Shown: piece after piece, positions 24,345 through 33,899 of the stretch
Layout: each line of letters opens with the position of its first letter
How positions within the stretch are numbered: position 1 is the first letter of the stretch
Assembly (NCBI GenBank): GCA_028752905.1
Contig: JAQNBH010000008.1
Location: 2,532,025-2,596,024 of the forward strand
Source: Cladorhizidae sp. MBARI D1340-BT2
Lineage: Eukaryota; Porifera; Demospongiae; Poecilosclerida; Cladorhizidae
Direction: 5' to 3'
DNA: 64,000 nucleotides
The notes under the pieces: model-generated
Told to the model about the DNA's origin: nothing
Seen by the model: only the letters and a program-made list of their open reading frames with translations
Databases searched by the model: none
Made by a program: the position numbers and the translations under genes

Positions 24345-24500
24345 ATTCTGTGTGTTTGTCCATTCCCTCCAGCGGAATTTCACCAAGTTGCTAGTTTGAT
24401 CCTGGGTGGAATCATTCTCCCCTCCTACCTTCCTTTTCCCACTCATTTTTTCTTCCTGGAAACATCGGGAAATTCTATGGGATGGCTTCAATAAAAATAA
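24345..24500 (+). repeat. SINE-like repeat, copy 1
   Basis: Shares GTTTGTCC, then TTGATCCTGGGTGGAATCATTC, then CTACC, GGAAATTC..TGGG and GGCT with 25,970-26,085 and, inverted, with about 52,660-52,770. The central AGTTTGATCC/AGTTCGACCC block resembles a Pol III B box. No good A box was found. Confidence 0.4.
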
Positions 24501-24599
24501 AAATAAATTAAATTAAATGGGGGGAAAGATCAGTAGCCATAATGGATAGCTGTGTCTGTCTGTGTATCTATGCTTAAACCACTCACTCATTCTGGGTTT

Positions 24600-25390
24600 C
24601 GTTGATCGAATAACATGCGTGCGATCATTTATGTGCAATAATTTTTGCATCATAAAATAGCTTAGTCCTGATGAAGGCTAGAGCATCTGAAACATTGAGA
24701 GAATACAATTCCAAGTCGATTATTGAGAAGGTTATTGTAAGCTTATTTCCTGCTCTTGAAGGGCATCACTTACAGGTAACTAGGGGTGGGGTCTTGAAAC
24801 ATGGAACCGTTCTCAGTTTTGACGACAAGAAAATGACTAGACAAGTAAGTCTAGCAGATGCATTTTCTATAGGGAAAGGCAGTGCTCTTGACTCGTCGGA
24901 AGATTGAGGCATCCTTTCTTACTCTGGGCAAGCCTTGGATAAGATGATCTCAATAGCTGTTGGAATGCGGGTGGATGAGCTTAGCACTACAGATGGCTTG
25001 GTCTCTGACGAGGAAGGCATGGATAAAATGTTTGTGAATGGGAGCTTTAGCTGTTTGTTGTCCTAAGGCTGTAGTTGTTTCCCCACGGGTAAAGTGTGGA
25101 TAGTGCCTATGACTAGCTTCCCAGTTTATGCTGGGACTTTGTTGACTGGAAGTTGTACTTGTCTATAGATTTTGATGATGCTAGAAAACTAGCTTCTCTT
25201 TTGCTTCCTTGTTCTCTCCATCAATCATATTTATATGTGGCACATGGTTGCAAAGAGTGAGGCCTGGTTTGCTTTGTTGAAAAAGGACAGAATACATATA
25301 CACAAACATAATAGAAATATTATGTTGTGGATATTGTTATAGCGACTGGAATATGCTTTCTTTGTCTGTAATAGCTTAGCTACTTATGGC
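24600..25390 (+). repeat. Dispersed repeat C, copy 2 (left-arm-specific)
   Basis: Matches 16,640-17,560. The right arm lacks it: the flanks at about 24,330 and 25,395 correspond to 53,500-53,560 and about 53,090-53,110 there, between which the right arm has other sequence (a tRNA-like SINE and a C-run). The copy includes an uninterrupted 78-residue frame, listed separately. Confidence 0.7.
24671..24907 (+). CDS. Hypothetical 78-residue ORF inside repeat C
   Basis: Starts MKARASETLREYNSKSI and ends GSALDSSED. It is mostly helical in look and acidic at the end. A splice-donor-like GTAACT follows LEGHHLQ, so the first 35 codons could also be an exon. The corresponding frame in the other copy (16,700-16,890) is interrupted. 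I do not recognise the protein; it may be a fragment of a transposon ORF or of a captured host gene. Confidence 0.2.
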   Translation: MKARASETLREYNSKSIIEKVIVSLFPALEGHHLQVTRGGVLKHGTVLSFDDKKMTRQVSLADAFSIGKGSALDSSED

Positions 25391-25719
25391 CCATGTTTGT
25401 ATTTTATCAAACACAATAACAAATGATTGCTGAATATTTGTGAGCAATAGATTCTAAAGGATTATGTTCTAATATTGTTAAAATTTATTCAAAATGATAT
25501 TCAAAATTTGTGGCCAGAATGTGGTCACAAAAACCTGACCACATTGTTTATCAACCATAAAGCTATATATACATAATATATGGTTGCTAGGGACTTTAGT
25601 GTGAATTTGTGACTGTATAATTAAGATGTTAAGCTGAAGCTGGTTAGATTTTGTTTAACCCTCTCAGCAATCCGATGATGAGAAGGTTAAAAAGGCCACT
25701 GGATGCCAGACCAGCTTAA

Positions 25720-25931
25720 CCCTTAGAACCCTATGCTCCCTAATATGTGCGTGCCTGCCACCCTGTGGTCCTGGAGAAAAAAATTACTAAAAAGTTTAAA
25801 GTTGATTATAATGCCAAAAAAATAATAATAAAATTTAAACAAATGGGGGGGGGGGAAGCCGAAAAATCGGCCGCTCGGGTATATACCACTCTAGGTATCG
25901 GCCGAAAAATCGGCCGCTCGGGTTCTAAGAG
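25720..25931. mobile_element. TTAA MITE, 212 bp, left-arm-specific
   Basis: Flanked by TTAA at 25,716-25,719 and 25,932-25,935. TIRs are CCCTTAGAACCC and its inverse GGGTTCTAAGAG. The right arm has the empty site with one TTAA (52,802-52,805). Near the right end a 33-bp-scale direct repeat holds CCGAAAAATCGGCCGCTCGG twice. A poly-G run and an A-rich stretch lie between. Ends and target fit piggyBac/Kolobok-type MITEs. Confidence 0.88.
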
Positions 25932-25959
25932 TTAAAACAGCACTCCAACAGTGGAGATG

Positions 25960-26100
25960 TAAGAGGGAAATTTGTGGGTTTGTCCGTTCTCTTTGCTGCT
26001 CATGGTATCAAGTTCGACCCTAGGTGGAATCATTCACTCCCCCCCCCCCCCTTCCTACCAGCATCAGGATATTCCGTGGGTTCGGCTATGACAAAATAAT
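25960..26100 (+). repeat. SINE-like repeat, copy 2
   Basis: Similar to 24,345-24,500, with CAAGTTCGACCCTAGGTGG as a B-box-like core and a C-run after CACTCC. Present in the right arm too (about 52,660-52,770, inverted), so it predates the duplication. Confidence 0.45.
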
Positions 26101-26959
26101 TTAATAATTATTTGTCGATATATAGATAATGTGTGTGTTGAGAGGTCGCTGGATGCCACACCAGCTTGTGAAAGCACTCCCGCCACAGAGTGCGAATATC
26201 TCGGCTAGTGCTTGAGTTGCAACTAGTCTAAACAATAGTTCCTAGAAACTAGTAATTAAATGAGGCAAATTTTCACCTGTGCATTTCCTTCTTTGGACCA
26301 AGCCTAGACCAGTCCATCAGCTTGATCAGTTCGTAGCTATAGCTTTCTCACGGCACTCGAGTGCTCTATTGAAAACACTGCAGCTATTCAACTGAGTTGC
26401 ATTGTGTAACTAGTCCAGCTGTGGCTCGAGGAAACTCAGGAGCTAATCAAACAGCAAGTTCTTACCTATGGACTTCCTTCTTTGGACCAAACCTAGACCA
26501 GTGCAACAGCTAGAACTACAGCCGAGGATCATAGCTAGAGCCTTTACACAGTCACTCCAGCGTTGTATTAAAAGAGAATTAAGTACATAAGATTGTTAAT
26601 CAAAGTTGTTGTGTTTTAAGTTTGTTTATTCATAAGCTCGTAGACCTCCAGCAGCAGACCTTATCCCAAGGCCATCAAGGATAGCTATCAAGTTTTAGTT
26701 ACTCAATAGTCGATTAGAAAACGATATGCATAGAATAGTTCAATAAGGCGCTAGATATAGAAGCTAGTGCTTCCTAACTGAAAGCTTTGATTAGTCTACT
26801 AGTAGGAGATTCTTCCTCATTACAGTTATAGATTTTGGGTGGACAGCTAATGTATACCCACATAGCCAGTTGTAGCTTTTGGAAACATGAATTGTGTTTT
26901 TTGAACGTAGAAATCAGGTGGTGTAGTGGGGGCTTATTTTGATTACTCTTTGGCATTAA

Positions 26960-27674
26960 CACTTAGCGGACCGTTGTCACGAATTCGTGACACGCGCAGG
27001 CGTATCTATAAGACCATTGTCACGTATTCGTGACAGTAGTAATTGTCACCTGTAGACCACCGTCACGATATCGTGACAGCCACTTCATTTTTACCACGAA
27101 GGTTTTTTTTACTATGGTTCGTGGTTGTTAGCTATGAATGGCCTGTGGTTATGATACCCAGACTCTACTAGAGAGGTATTGATGATATGGGAGCGCTAGC
27201 TGGTTAGCTACTAGCTAGCTAGCTACATGAAGCGCTAGCTCGTTAGCTACAAGGGTGGGCTAGCTAGCTATTTAGCTACGCTAGCTACTATTCCTACACT
27301 ATTTAGATGCGCTAGCTAAACTATTTACTATTCATACACTATTTAGCTTGATCTAACAGTCATAAAAGAAACCACTAGGTTTATATTAGCTGAAGTAAAG
27401 TTACTTACTCACCTTGGTAACAAGAGTTCTTCGCTTTACTTTTTAAAATTATTATCAGCTCATATACTTGAAAAACCTTTTGAGATTTGAGTAATGAAGT
27501 ACCATAGAGAGGAGTAGCACCTAGCAGTTGTCTATCAAGCATCCACTTCTTGGAACACGAGGAAAACTAAATATATTGCCCACCGTTAAACGCCCGGTCT
27601 CTGGGAATAGATGCGCGTTCGAATTGAATAATCTCGCGTTGACATTTCAATTAACGTGTACGGTCCGCTAAGTG
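26960..27674. mobile_element. TTAA element, 715 bp, with palindromic subterminal repeats
   Basis: Flanked by TTAA at 26,956-26,959 and 27,675-27,678; TIRs are CACTTAGCGGACCGT and its exact inverse ACGGTCCGCTAAGTG. The right arm has the exact empty site, one TTAA at 51,778-51,781 with the same flanks. Just inside the left end are three GACC-x-x-x-GTCACG units centred on palindromes at 26,975-26,992 (perfect, TGTCACGAATTCGTGACA), 27,018-27,035 (one mismatched centre) and 27,062-27,077 (perfect). No transposase ORF; a CTAGCTAGC-rich stretch lies at 27,190-27,300. Confidence 0.92.
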
Positions 27675-28520
27675 TTAAGGGGTTAAACTTCCACCCTTTT
27701 TTGGATTTAGAATTATGCATTTGTGTTAGGAAATTTGTGTTAAGAAATACACAAAAAATTCACATGATGCACTTCCATTTATATCAACAAGCTTGTAGGT
27801 CAAATTTTTGTATGAAAGCAAGAAATGGCAGAGTACATAATTTCTTATGGTATGTGTATAAGCACACCCAGGCAGTCAGCCACACCCATCCCAATGTCTA
27901 GGTAAGGTGCCTTTGTCTTCCAGCATGATGCTACTCAGCAATAGTTGTGGCTACAGATATTGCTAGTTGAGTGTTGATGGGAAATGGTTTGAGACTACCA
28001 CACTTACAGAGGTATCTAGCTGGCCGCTGGAGTCCGGTCATCGACAACTTTGTTCTTGCTTGCCATATTTTTGTTACACAAATACAAGTATCCGTCCGTA
28101 TACATTGACATGACTTTGATAGAGGACAAACTAGCCAAAAATTTGTACCCTCCCAACAGTTACTGCTCTCTAGTTATCAAGTGCACGTAATGTCTATCTC
28201 ACAGATAGAGCTGCACTTGCAGCCCTGTCAAGTGAACAGGCAATGGCTCATAGAGCACTGCTCCTTGAGCAATAGCAAGCGCACACAATGAACTTGTGGA
28301 GCTCTAAGATCTGACCACATATCGAGTTAAAGAGGTTGGCAAGACGTATCGGCTTGCCACACAGACTGTGTCCTACATTCATTTCTGTATAGCATGAATT
28401 GTGATGTCTGTACTATTATAGCCAAGCCATATCTATATAGGGAGGTCCATTGCAACCACTTTCTAAGTGCTATTTCTTTGAAGGCCAATATAATGTCAGT
28501 GGTGATGCTTTTCTGATCAG

Positions 28521-28884
28521 GCATTTATTCCGCCAGGGGAGGCGGATTTACTATGTCGACCTGAGACAGAATGAACGTGGGCGTTTCATGAAGGTGACGA
28601 TGTTGGCAGGCAACAAAACCTTCATTGCCATCCCTGGAGACCACATCAGTTCCTTCCGTGACCATCTTGCCTCGCTGCTGGACAAGTTTGCCACTGAAAT
28701 TGAAGAAGGGAAGAAAATGTCTGAATATTCGCCTCGAGCCAATAAGGCCCCTCTTCCCACGCCGCCTCAGTCTCAGTCAACACAAGTGGCCTCCACCGAC
28801 TCCTTGGTGATACAAGATGAAAGGAAGCGCTTTTATTTCGATGTGGAACACAACGATAGAGGCACTTTTGTCAAGCTCACCGAG
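28521..28884 (+). CDS. PURA: PUR-alpha/beta-like protein, exon 3 (PUR repeat II and start of III), left copy
   Basis: Encodes residues about 107-227. Repeat II is clear: RIYYVDLRQNERGRFMKVTM, then TFIAIPGDHISSFRDHLASL and LDKFATEIEEG. A Pro/Gln/Ser-rich linker follows (PLPTPPQSQST), then repeat III starts as KRFYFDVEHNDRGTFVKLTE. The N-x-R-G-x-F signature occurs in both repeats. The acceptor TTTTCTGATCAG (phase 2) is used because it is present in both copies and keeps the first strand of repeat II. An upstream AG at 28,498-28,499 is also in phase but is lost in the right copy. The donor is GAG|GTAAGG, phase 0. Intron 3 is 866 bp. Confidence 0.93.
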
Positions 28885-29750
28885 GTAAGGACACGAGTAA
28901 TGCACACTGACCACTGCCACGATGTGTACCCTGAGCCTCTTGTGTGAGTGCATTTAGCATGTGGATTCCAGTGTTTTCTGGTGATTGGCATCAAAAACTT
29001 GGGGATGATGACAGTGACAAGGGTGCATGTGCATCATATAGTGGATCATTTTATTGAATATGTGACCACATTTGGTTAGGCCGTATACTACTAACTTTGC
29101 CAGGTTGTGTCACTGTCAAACCTTTGCCTGGCCCATCTGATGAGAGAACTGGCCATGTTGTCTACACAACTCATCTCTGTAAATAAAGACGACTTGAAAT
29201 AGCAGAAAGTACAGTAGCTGAAGAAAGGTCACCTAATGTGCATACCTGCTCAGAGCGTGCATTGCAACACTACATTCACAAAGGGTAAGTACATCCACCT
29301 AGCTCACTGTAAAGGCTTGCCCTTTAGAGTGGGTGCCTGGACTTGTAACGGCCACAGGTTTGTACATGAAGGATTTCTAGCCATTAGTGGGGGGGGGGGG
29401 GAAGGATCCTGTTTTGACCCCCCAAAAATATAACTGCCTATATCTTAATAATTATCACACCACATTTGGACAGGTTTTCACAAATCCAGTCACTAGGTGG
29501 TTAAAATGCTCAGCCTCAGAGAAAGTAAAGTCATCAGAGGCTCTGGTATTGTCTGCTAGTTGTGTGTGTTCATCTATACTGCCTAGTGTTGCTCTTGACT
29601 TTTAAGAAACTTTGGTGGTCAAAATGGTTATCTCTGCGATAGTTTCATAGAGCAGATTCAACATGCAGGCCTGTGTCAATCTAGTGTGTGTCCTTACAAT
29701 GCAATTTTCACTGATAGAATATATATATAACCTTCTCTCCCTGTGATTAG

Positions 29751-29903
29751 GTGCCGCTTATGAGTGGCCGAAAGAACAGAATTAACGTCCCCCAGAAAGT
29801 GTGGGTTAAGATGGGTGCCATGTTCGAATCTCTGGCGAAGGACTACCCTCTACCGTCAGGTGGGGAGGAAGAGAGCACAGGAAGTGTCTCTGATGAAAGC
29901 TAA
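29751..29903 (+). CDS. PURA: PUR-alpha/beta-like protein, exon 4 (end of PUR repeat III), left copy
   Basis: Fifty codons plus TAA. The segment NRINVPQKVWVKMGAMFESL matches the family's final strand and helix (known members have a VPYKVWAKFG-type phrase), followed by a short acidic Ser/Glu tail ending SVSDES. Vertebrate proteins have a longer Gln-rich tail. The acceptor is CTGTGATTAG (phase 0). In PUR proteins repeat III mediates dimer formation, so this exon completes the dimer unit. No AATAAA signal is obvious in the first few hundred bases after the stop. Confidence 0.92.
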   Translation: MPLMSGRKNRINVPQKVWVKMGAMFESLAKDYPLPSGGEEESTGSVSDES

Positions 29904-30444
29904 GAAGGCATGGGAGAGATATCTCTGAATCACATGATCAAAATGTTATGCATATGACCTGGTGGCTTATGATATTAGTAGGTGTTAATTATGTGCAGAT
30001 AAACATGTGGGTTACCTGACTCTTGTCCAGGTCACTTTTTTCCATCTCTGTTTTCTTGTCTTCCGTGTATATACATTATATTGTTTAAGGCTGAACACCA
30101 TCCCATTGCTGTAACATAACACATTACCACCTGCATTTTCAGTTGCTGATTGTTGCAAAGCATACATGGTAATTTATTTTGGCATTCTATAAGCTTACAA
30201 CTTGTGGGCATGCATAATGTCACGTACTAAGTGTGCGGTGAATGTTTGTACACATACTTTAGCAATTTTGCTTCCTGCCTTTCGGAAAGGTAAGAAGCCA
30301 AAGCCTGAGAAGAAGGGCAACAATGTCATGTTCAGGGATTAACTTCATGAATGTTATATCCACAAAAGTGGCAGGCTAAGTTAAATTTTCCTTCTAGGTT
30401 CTTGATTCGTCTTCATTCCAATGCGAACTTCTATATACCATGTC

Positions 30445-33230
30445 AGGCCTTCATTTAGGAATTGTTCTCGGGTGTGGCAAATGTAATTAATATAAAGAAG
30501 TGGTGGCACCCTGAAGAGGGGGTCTGGGTACACCCCCCCCCCAGAATTTTTTTAATCATTGTATTATACGAGGTCGCTTCTGGTGCTTTTCAGTCACTTT
30601 TAATTTAAAACCATAAATGAATATACTGGTCACAAAGGGTATTTTGTTAGAAAGTAATTTTTAGAAGATCACATTTAGCACCTACATCACAGGAAGTGCT
30701 GACTAACTAATCTCAAGTGCCTCTACAGAAATACTCTATTGATAAAGTGCTACTGACAGCAATTGTGGTCATCTGTCAGCACTTTAAATTGCAATCTACA
30801 ATTGCTGCCAGCACTTTAAAGGAGGGTGCTATTTTTAGATATAAAGACTATATCTAAAAATAGCACACTCCTAATAGCTCTATATAATGGCTCTCGATCA
30901 TGCATTGAGCATTAAGTTTATAATGGATATTCGATCTTTTGGGGGGAGCTCTAGCTGCTAGTATACTAGTAACATTAGTATACTAGTAACATAAGTAGTA
31001 GTGAAGCTGAGTCTGAAGGAAATAGAGGTTATTCCAAGCAAGACGCCTACTAGTTCACCAACACTACCCAAGAAACATACCAGTTCTACGCCATACTCAA
31101 GTACTAGAAAATACTGCAAGACTTGGGAAGAAGATTATCCTTGGCTACAATATGATGCAGATGCTGAAGGTGCATTTTGCAAAATCTGCAAAGTTTCTGG
31201 GAGGTCAGTTCAACAAGCAGGTGGCGCTTGGACAACAAAGCCATTCACTAACTGGAAAATTGCTGCTGCCCGGATGAAAGCTCATGCTAAGAGTGATGGT
31301 CATATCATAGCAAGTCAAGTGGTTTTGGCTACACAACTTGGAGGATCCATCGTTCAACAACTTCAAAAAGTGGGAACACGAGAGAATGAGGAATAGGGCT
31401 GCTATCAAATCTTGGATACGTTGTACTCACTTCCTCGCCCGCCAACACATTGCTCATACTACCAATTTTAGCAAGTTGGTTGACTGGTTGATCTTGTGGT
31501 GGTGAAGATTTGAAGTACTTTACGGAGAAGACAGGGAGGAATGCAATGCACACATCTCACGTAGCCGTAGTTGAATTTGTCCAAGCTTTAGGAACATGGG
31601 TTGAAGAGTCCATTCTGAAACGCCTTCAACAAGCCTCTCATTGCAGCATAATGGCAGATGAGTGTACAGATATCACTACAGTGGAAGAGATGTCAGTATT
31701 TTGTCGCTGGGAGGAAAAGGGTATACCTGAGGAGCATTTCTTGGAGATTGTTCATTTATGTCAAGCAAATGCAGAGAGTATTTTCTCTGCTCTCATTGAG
31801 TGTTGGAAGGAGAAGAAACTTCAGATCAACAGAATTGTCGGGATGGGCTTTGATGGAGCGAGTACATTTTCAGGGGGGAAAACTGGAGTCCAAACTCGAA
31901 TGAAGACGCTTGCACCCCATGCTTTGTTTGTGCACTGACACTTGCTACAGTGTTCAGGCTGCAAACTCTACTAAAGGAATCAAACATGTGTATGTGACCC
32001 TGATGGCTCTTTGGAAATACTTCCACTACTCTCCAAAGACAGCAGAATCTCGCAGAATCTCTCGACGCGGTCCAGAGTGTGCTCGACTTACCAGAGTTGA
32101 AAATTGCACCATCCGATACACGCTGGCTGGTACATGAGCGATGTGTAAAAGCAGTGAAGGCAAGCTATGGTGCGATCGTAGTGGCTCTCAACAACATCCA
32201 TGAGACTACACATGAGCCAGAAGCACTCGGACTTAGCTAAGCTCTCAGCAAGGTCTCCACAGTCGCAGCTATGTACATGCTTGACTACACCCTCCCACAA
32301 GTTGCTAAACTCAGCAAAACACTCCAAACTGAGCATCTCGACTTGTCCATCATACCTAGCTTAGTCGATTCCACCCTTGATGCACTTGATGACACAGTTT
32401 TACCAGCTGCAAATTGGGTAGTCAAGTCGTTAGATGAAGCTGAAAATCTAGATGACATCGAAGTTTCTCTTGAAGACATCACCACCTTCCAGGCGAATGT
32501 AGCTAAGCCATTCATCGCACATTTGAAAGACAACTCTCGATTTGCCTCGTCTAGTGATGTTGTGTCAGCAATGAGCATCTTTGATCCAAAGAAAATGCCT
32601 TGTTTTGATTCACCTGATCTTCCTCAGTATGGCAAAACCTCCATTGGAACACTTCTCTCTCACTACGGGACAGACAAACCTTGCCAGACATTACTTGGTA
32701 ACCCAACGTTAAGAAAGCACTTATCTCCTCTGAGATCCACACTGAGTGGATAACATATCGACGACATATGCCCAAAGATAATATGAAGTCACAGCTTGAA
32801 GATTTGGTTTCGAACGACATGTTGGCAAACATGTTTCCAAACCTGCACACTATTGCAAAGATCAGTTTGTCCATCCCAGTGGCTACTGCCTCGTAGAGAG
32901 GAGCTTCTCTCAGATGAAGCTTATTAAGACAAGGCTCTGCAGCAGTTTGAACGACACTAGCTTGTCACATCTGATGAAAATCGCTATTGAGTCTCACCGG
33001 ACCAACTAACAGATGGTAATCTTGACGAAATAGTCGAAGTTTGGGCAAGAAAAAAACAGAAGAATAGTAACATGAACTTGTGTTATTTTGTATATTACAT
33101 ATTATTATTACTTACACATTGATTTATCTCTACACTTTATTTAAAAAATCGGAAGCTCACTGATCATTATTTTACACGACTAGTGAACTTCTCAGGTGGG
33201 GCGAGATTGCGATCACCCTAAATGAAGCCC
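30445..33230 (+). mobile_element. hAT-family DNA transposon, 2,786 bp, left-arm-specific
   Basis: Ends are AGGCCTTCATTTAGG and, inverted, GGGCTTCATTTAGGG. It is flanked by ACCATGTC (30,437-30,444) and AGCATGTC (33,231-33,238), an 8-bp duplication with one change, as expected of hAT elements. The right arm has the unoccupied site (ACCATGTC inverted at 48,844-48,851) with matching flanks. It carries a decayed transposase. An inverted pair TATCTAAAAATAGCAC-like lies near 30,830-30,865. Confidence 0.92.
31001..33010 (+). pseudogene. hAT transposase, frameshifted
   Basis: The first frame (31,001-31,396) has a TTF-type zinc-finger-like start: WLQYDADAEGAFCKICK, then NWKIAAARMKAHAKSDGH. After a frameshift come FTEKTGRNAMHTSHVAVVEF and IMADECTDITTVEEMSVFCR, then VGMGFDGASTFSGGKTGVQT, the D and RNase-H-fold blocks of hAT transposases of the ZMYM6/ZNF862-like group. 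Later frames continue with VTLMALWKYF, the DTRWL region near 32,118-32,150, and, beyond another shift near 32,892, a C-terminal dimerisation block VERSFSQMKLIKTRLCSS (32,895 on). At least four frame breaks; inactive. The intact protein would cut and paste the flanking element. Confidence 0.85.
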
Positions 33231-33899
33231 AGCATGTCTATTCATTGGGGTGTTTATACTAAAATTCTGGATTTGACAAAAGTGGGGTTGGGTTGGTTAT
33301 GCCCACAGATGATCTAGGTGTGGGTTGGCTAACTGGTTTATTTATGGTGTGAACTTGACTGGGTGAAGGACAGCTTCTCCCTCTACCTGGCATGCAAGAG
33401 CTGTTTTAGTTTGTGAATTCTTGGTGCTATATATAAATGGCATGCAGATAGAGGAGGCATGCTCTTTACTCTTATGATAATTGCTAGATCTTTGGAATGT
33501 CCTGAAAGTGGACGAGTTCAAGAAGTCTGATGCTGCAAGGAGCGAATTATAGGTAAAGTGATGAGGTTTATGATGTGTATTATGTTTTGGTTATTGTAGC
33601 TACCCGTCTTTGTTGTTGTTCTGGATGTTATACATGCGATATGATCTGAGAAAAAGGACCACTTCGCCCAAAAACTGATTTTGCACTAGGACCTGAAATG
33701 CTACCAAGGTTACGATTCATGATGTTTTCATAAAGTACCTCAGAGTCATCTTGGGTCATTGCTCTATCATTCTGCAAAGTTTCAAGGCCAAGAAGCGCTT
33801 CTTTCCATCCAAGCGAGCAGTTAGAAAAAAGCTTAAAAATTGAGTACCGCGTTCACAGAATGAAAGTAGGCACGCGGGAATTTCCTCCGGTTACCTAAA

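Larger units (their letters stand above)
5303..28520 (+). other. Intron 2 of the PUR gene (about 23.2 kb), repeat-filled
   Basis: Inferred from exon phase (2/2) and PUR-domain continuity between 5,302 and 28,521. The intron holds homopolymer tracts, TTAA-flanked foldback elements, a Tigger derivative, dispersed repeats and three minisatellites, listed separately. It spans the outer boundary of the inverted duplication near 17,783. No internal exon could be recognised. A transcript would be needed to prove that exons 2 and 3 join. Confidence 0.6.

Noticed and set aside
26774..26962. Conserved minus-strand frame, also seen at 51,736-51,963 on the plus strand
   Set aside because: Conservation only reflects the palindrome; the ends differ between arms, one end is created by a transposon junction, and no family is recognised.
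28551..28760. Frames antisense to PUR exon 3 (also 28,625-28,810 and 50,687-51,124)
   Set aside because: Shadows of the conserved exon; the sense strand has the PUR signatures.
29236..29433. Short frame MCIPAQSVHC in both arms
   Set aside because: Lies in PUR intron 3 and runs into a poly-G tract; similarity between arms is no greater than in surrounding noncoding sequence.
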